From assembly GCA_030040755.1 (NCBI GenBank), contig JASHTC010000177.1, forward strand, positions 1 to 9,091: 9,091 nt of DNA, in the 5' to 3' direction. Below the pieces are notes generated by a model that was not told the origin of the DNA, did no database searches, and saw only the letters and a program-made list of their open reading frames with translations. Below, one piece after another: positions 7,171-9,091 of the stretch; positions within the stretch are counted from its first letter, which is position 1; every line of letters starts with the position of its first letter. A program made the position numbers and the translations under genes. The stretch comes from Thermoplasmata archaeon. GTDB lineage: Archaea; Thermoplasmatota; Thermoplasmata; Lutacidiplasmatales; UBA184.

Positions 7171-7230
7171 CGGTCCGGGGCGGGAGGGCGGCCCCCGACC
7201 GGTCCGGATGCGGTCCGCCGGGGCGGGAGG
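7171..7230 (+). repeat. Imperfect direct repeat with CGGTCCG boxes in the divergent promoter region
   Basis: CGGTCCG occurs at 7171-7177, 7200-7206 and 7211-7217. The outer copies are each followed by GGGGCGGGAGG, giving a direct repeat 40 bases apart (7171-7187 and 7211-7230) with a 3-base insertion in the second copy. The repeat sits in the 235-base gap between the serA operon and the first permease, where regulators of either could bind. In DNA this GC-rich, short GC repeats arise easily, so function is unproven. Apart from this, the TATA box at 7280 and the ribosome site at 7334, I see nothing in the gap. Confidence 0.4.
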
Positions 7231-7279
7231 CCGCGCGGGGGCGCCGCCCGGGGTTTCTCGCCGGCGCGGGCCGCTCGGG

Positions 7280-7286
7280 TATATCT
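7280..7286 (+). promoter_or_regulatory. TATA box of the first permease gene
   Basis: TATATCT in a GC-rich gap, centred about 67 bases before the permease ATG. A start site about 26 bases downstream would give a 5' leader of roughly 40 bases, which holds the Shine-Dalgarno-like GAGGTG. On the minus strand it would be about 165 bases from the serA start, so the plus-strand role is preferred. Confidence 0.65.
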
Positions 7287-7333
7287 ACTTTCGACGGGGT
7301 GTTCTCGCCGAACTGGGTTCTCGCAGGCCGGGC

Positions 7334-7339
7334 GAGGTG
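7334..7339 (+). promoter_or_regulatory. Shine-Dalgarno-like site of the first permease
   Basis: GAGGTG, 10 bases before the ATG at 7350. It supports that start over the much longer open frame that continues upstream through the promoter region and serA antisense sequence. Confidence 0.5.
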
Positions 7340-7349
7340 GGGGGTCGGG

Positions 7350-8522
7350 ATGAGCTCCGGGGATGATGCGGTGCTCGCCATCGCCGCCGCGGGGAGGCCC
7401 CCCTCCCGCGGTCGCCGGCCGAACCCTCGCATCACCCAGATCCGGCGCGGCTGGCATATCATGCGGGCCAACCTGCTGGCGATGATCGGCCTCGCGGTCC
7501 TCCTCTTCCTGGTCGCGCTCGCGGTCTACGCGGCCACCCTCCCCTACCCGTGGACGTCGATGACGACGTACTGTGCCTACACGCCGGGCTCGCAGAACAC
7601 CTTCTGCGAGGGCCAGCCGAACTCGGTCTGCGTCTATTCCCCGGGGACGGTACCGCCGGCACCGAACTGCTACCAATCGCCCACCTACTACCCGGCGTTC
7701 ATCGCCCCGACGGTCTCCTTCGTTCCGTTCCACACGGGCCCCTTACCGCTCGGCTCGTTCGTCGATTCGAGCCAGAGCATCGGCGGCTCCCAGTTCTTCA
7801 ACCTCTACCAGGGGATCCTTCGGGGGGCGGACTGGACGCTGTTCCTCTCCTTCACGATCGTCATCGCGGGCGCGGCCATCGGCCTCGTGGTCGGGGCCAT
7901 CGCCGGGTACTTCGGGGGTCTGGTGGACGAGACCCTGATGCGCCTGGTCGACATCATGCTCTCGATCCCGTCGATCCTCCTGGTGATCCTCGTCATCGTC
8001 GTCCTGTCCCAGCAGCCCGCGTTCGCCGACTCGCTCATCAGCCACCTCGGGTTCGTCATCCTCGGGTTCGTCATCGTCTGGTGGCCGCTCTACGCCCGCA
8101 TCGAACGGGGGCTCGTCCTCGTGACGCGCGAGCAGAAGTTCGTCGAGGCCGCCCGGGCCGCCGGGGCCTCCCGCAGCCGCATCATCCGCAAGCACATCAT
8201 CCCCAACTCGCTCTACCCGATGTTCGTCCAGGTCTCCCTGGACGTCGGGGGGATCCCGCTCACCGTCGGGGCGCTCGTCTACCTCGGCTTCACCGACATC
8301 TTTCCGAGCGTCACCTTCCCCGAGTGGGGAACGCTCTCGGCCCTCTCGGTGAGCCCCTCGTTCATGACCGGCCTCCTGACCGGCTACGAGCTCAACGTAC
8401 CCGTCTTCTTTCCCTGGTGGATGGTCTTCTTCCCGGGGGTCATGCTGTTCATCTTCGTGATGGCCGTGAGCTTCTTTGCCGACGGCCTGCGCGATGCCCT
8501 CGACCCGCGGCTGCGCACCTAG
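7350..8522 (+). CDS. ABC transporter permease, DppC/OppC type, with cysteine loop
   Basis: Inner-membrane permease of the binding-protein-dependent peptide/nickel transport family, 390 residues against roughly 280-310 for typical DppC/OppC. Layout: a cytoplasmic N-terminus rich in basic residues (RRPNPR at 22-27), TM1 at 41-60, a long external loop at about 61-163, then likely TM segments near 164-187, 202-222, 233-248, 291-313 and 360-378. The coupling-helix EAA motif EAARAAGASRSRIIRKHIIP is at 266-285, where the ATPase docks. The external loop carries cysteines C75, C86, C94 and C107 and many Pro, Tyr and Asn residues. The family's short GTDxxGRD segment before TM2 is not found. A second extracytoplasmic insertion around 315-355 separates the last two TMs. 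It is divergent from the serA operon, with its own promoter. A paralogue follows directly; no DppB-type partner, ATPase or binding protein lies in the window. The substrate, probably oligopeptide, is inferred from family only. Confidence 0.9.
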   Translation: MSSGDDAVLAIAAAGRPPSRGRRPNPRITQIRRGWHIMRANLLAMIGLAVLLFLVALAVYAATLPYPWTSMTTYCAYTPGSQNTFCEGQPNSVCVYSPGTVPPAPNCYQSPTYYPAFIAPTVSFVPFHTGPLPLGSFVDSSQSIGGSQFFNLYQGILRGADWTLFLSFTIVIAGAAIGLVVGAIAGYFGGLVDETLMRLVDIMLSIPSILLVILVIVVLSQQPAFADSLISHLGFVILGFVIVWWPLYARIERGLVLVTREQKFVEAARAAGASRSRIIRKHIIPNSLYPMFVQVSLDVGGIPLTVGALVYLGFTDIFPSVTFPEWGTLSALSVSPSFMTGLLTGYELNVPVFFPWWMVFFPGVMLFIFVMAVSFFADGLRDALDPRLRT

Positions 8523-8614
8523 GCCCGACGACTTCACCGGCCCCGCCCCGGAGGCCCCCCTCACCCCGGGCTCCGAAAATCACAGAACGAGCCACGTTGA
8601 ACGGAGCCATCCCT

Positions 8615-8633
8615 CCACCGGTGGGAACCGGTT
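8615..8633 (+). promoter_or_regulatory. Two adjacent palindromes abutting the second permease TATA box
   Basis: CCACCGGTGG (8615-8624) and AACCGGTT (8626-8633) are both perfect palindromes centred on ACCGGT. The two ACCGGT cores start at 8617 and 8627, exactly 10 bases or one helical turn apart, and the second runs into the TATA element. A dimeric regulator binding here could block or recruit TBP/TFB. The palindromes are directly visible; the operator role is inference. Confidence 0.45.
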
Positions 8634-8645
8634 TTATATTTATAG
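8633..8645 (+). promoter_or_regulatory. TATA element of the second permease gene
   Basis: TTTATATTTATAG is the strongest A/T-rich stretch in the 179-base gap between the permeases. A start site about 26 bases beyond its centre falls near 8660-8668, giving a leader of roughly 35-40 bases before the ATG at 8702. It implies that the second permease is transcribed independently of the first. I see no convincing terminator in 8523-8632. Confidence 0.75.
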
Positions 8646-8681
8646 TACGATTCTAATGTGCTAGCCGAGCCATACTGTAGC

Positions 8682-8705
8682 ATGGTCGGGCGGCGGAGAC
8701 GATGA
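8682..8705 (+). other. Seven-codon upstream ORF overlapping the second permease start
   Basis: ATG at 8682 opens a frame reading M-V-G-R-R-R-R and ends at TGA 8703-8705, which overlaps the permease start as ATGA. It lies within the predicted leader. The four consecutive arginine codons are CGG, CGG, AGA and CGA. It could couple or restrain permease translation, or be chance. No Shine-Dalgarno is seen for it. Confidence 0.25.
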
Positions 8706-9091
8706 GGATCGACCCCGGGCCCGGTGGGCAGGCCGCTCCGGAGCCGACCGCCATCGCGTCCCCCGCGGTGCGTCGACCGAATCCCCGGGTCGCCCAGATG
8801 AAGCGGACGTGGTACTTCCTCCGGCGGAACACCCTGGCCATGGTGGGGCTCGGGGTGATCGTCTTCCTGGTCGTGCTCGCCCTGTACGCGTCCACCCAGC
8901 CGTACCCGTGGACCTCGATGACCCCCTACTGCGTCTACACCCCGGGCTCGACCAACACCTTCTGCGAGGGGCAGCCCAACTCGATCTGCGTGTACGCCCC
9001 GGGGACTGTGGCCCCCGCGCCGAACTGCTACGTGACGCCGACCGCCTACCCGTCGTTCATCGCCCCGACGTTATCGCTCGTCCCGTACCAC
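8702..9091 (+). CDS. Second DppC/OppC-type permease, 3' end outside window
   Basis: The frame from ATG 8702 is open to the last base (130 codons) and has no stop in the window. It is a tandem paralogue of the preceding gene: from PNPR (residue 26) onward I count about 74 identities in 105 aligned positions, without gaps. Shared parts are the basic N-terminus RRPNPR, TM1 at about 45-63, QPYPWTSMTPYC leading into the external loop, and all four loop cysteines (C77, C88, C96, C109) in TPGSxNTFCEGQPNS and PAPNCY contexts. Many third codon positions differ while the protein is conserved, so the duplication is old and selected rather than an assembly artefact. A GGAG sits 3 bases before the ATG, closer than usual. 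The next in-frame ATG is at codon 33, inside the conserved region, so 8702 is preferred. The EAA loop and remaining TMs should lie beyond the right edge. Confidence 0.88.
   Translation, partial: MRIDPGPGGQAAPEPTAIASPAVRRPNPRVAQMKRTWYFLRRNTLAMVGLGVIVFLVVLALYASTQPYPWTSMTPYCVYTPGSTNTFCEGQPNSICVYAPGTVAPAPNCYVTPTAYPSFIAPTLSLVPYH

Noticed and set aside
6834..7349. Upstream extension of the first permease frame
   Set aside because: It runs antisense to serA and across the promoter gap. Permease homology begins after the ATG at 7350, and the paralogue starts at the equivalent place.
8545..8575. Possible terminator hairpin after the first permease (CGGAG and CTCCG arms)
   Set aside because: Only a 5-base stem around a loop of about 20 bases and no T-run; expected by chance in such GC-rich sequence.
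8656..8664. ATG-TGC-TAG mini-ORF just after the second permease TATA element
   Set aside because: Only two codons, and it lies at or before the predicted transcript start, so it is probably not transcribed as an ORF.
1..9091. CRISPR arrays, tRNA or rRNA genes, insertion sequences, phage or defence genes
   Set aside because: I looked for regularly spaced repeats, cloverleaf-like stretches, transposase motifs and terminal inverted repeats and saw none. Nearly all sequence is accounted for by recognisable housekeeping or transport genes.

Overview
This window is dense, very GC-rich coding DNA (by eye around 70% GC) from an archaeon. The archaeal signs are an archaeal/eukaryotic-type isoleucyl-tRNA synthetase, a one-zinc-finger ribosomal protein eL40, archease, an AMMECR1-family protein, and A/T-rich TATA elements at the right distance upstream of starts in otherwise GC-rich intergenic gaps. 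A high-GC lineage of Thermoplasmatota is my best guess, but that is inference and no marker in the window fixes the phylum.

Layout, left to right: ileS (+, 5' end outside the window); an AMMECR1-family gene (-), whose stop codon overlaps that of ileS; the eL40 gene (+), probably leaderless; a family 2 glycosyltransferase (-); archease (+, TTG start); then a two-gene operon on the minus strand, transcribed serA-like dehydrogenase first and class V aminotransferase second, joined by an ATGA overlap. After a 235-base divergent intergenic region come two tandem plus-strand genes for DppC/OppC-type ABC transporter permeases. The second runs off the right edge of the window and only its first 130 codons are visible.

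The first two thirds is conserved information-processing and central-metabolism housekeeping: translation (ileS, eL40), RNA ligation support (archease), a glycosyltransferase, and serine/phosphoserine or glyoxylate metabolism (serA plus aminotransferase). Strand alternates at almost every gene, and all three convergent pairs have almost no gap (4-base overlap, 6 bases, 14 bases), so 3' UTRs must be very short or antisense to the neighbour. The right end is peptide/nutrient uptake. The two permeases are about 70% identical over the shared N-terminal part and share an unusual extracytoplasmic four-cysteine loop. They are each preceded by their own TATA box, and no partner permease, ATPase or binding protein is visible. 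This permease pair, with its loop, promoter-proximal palindromes and tiny upstream ORF, is the least ordinary part of the window.
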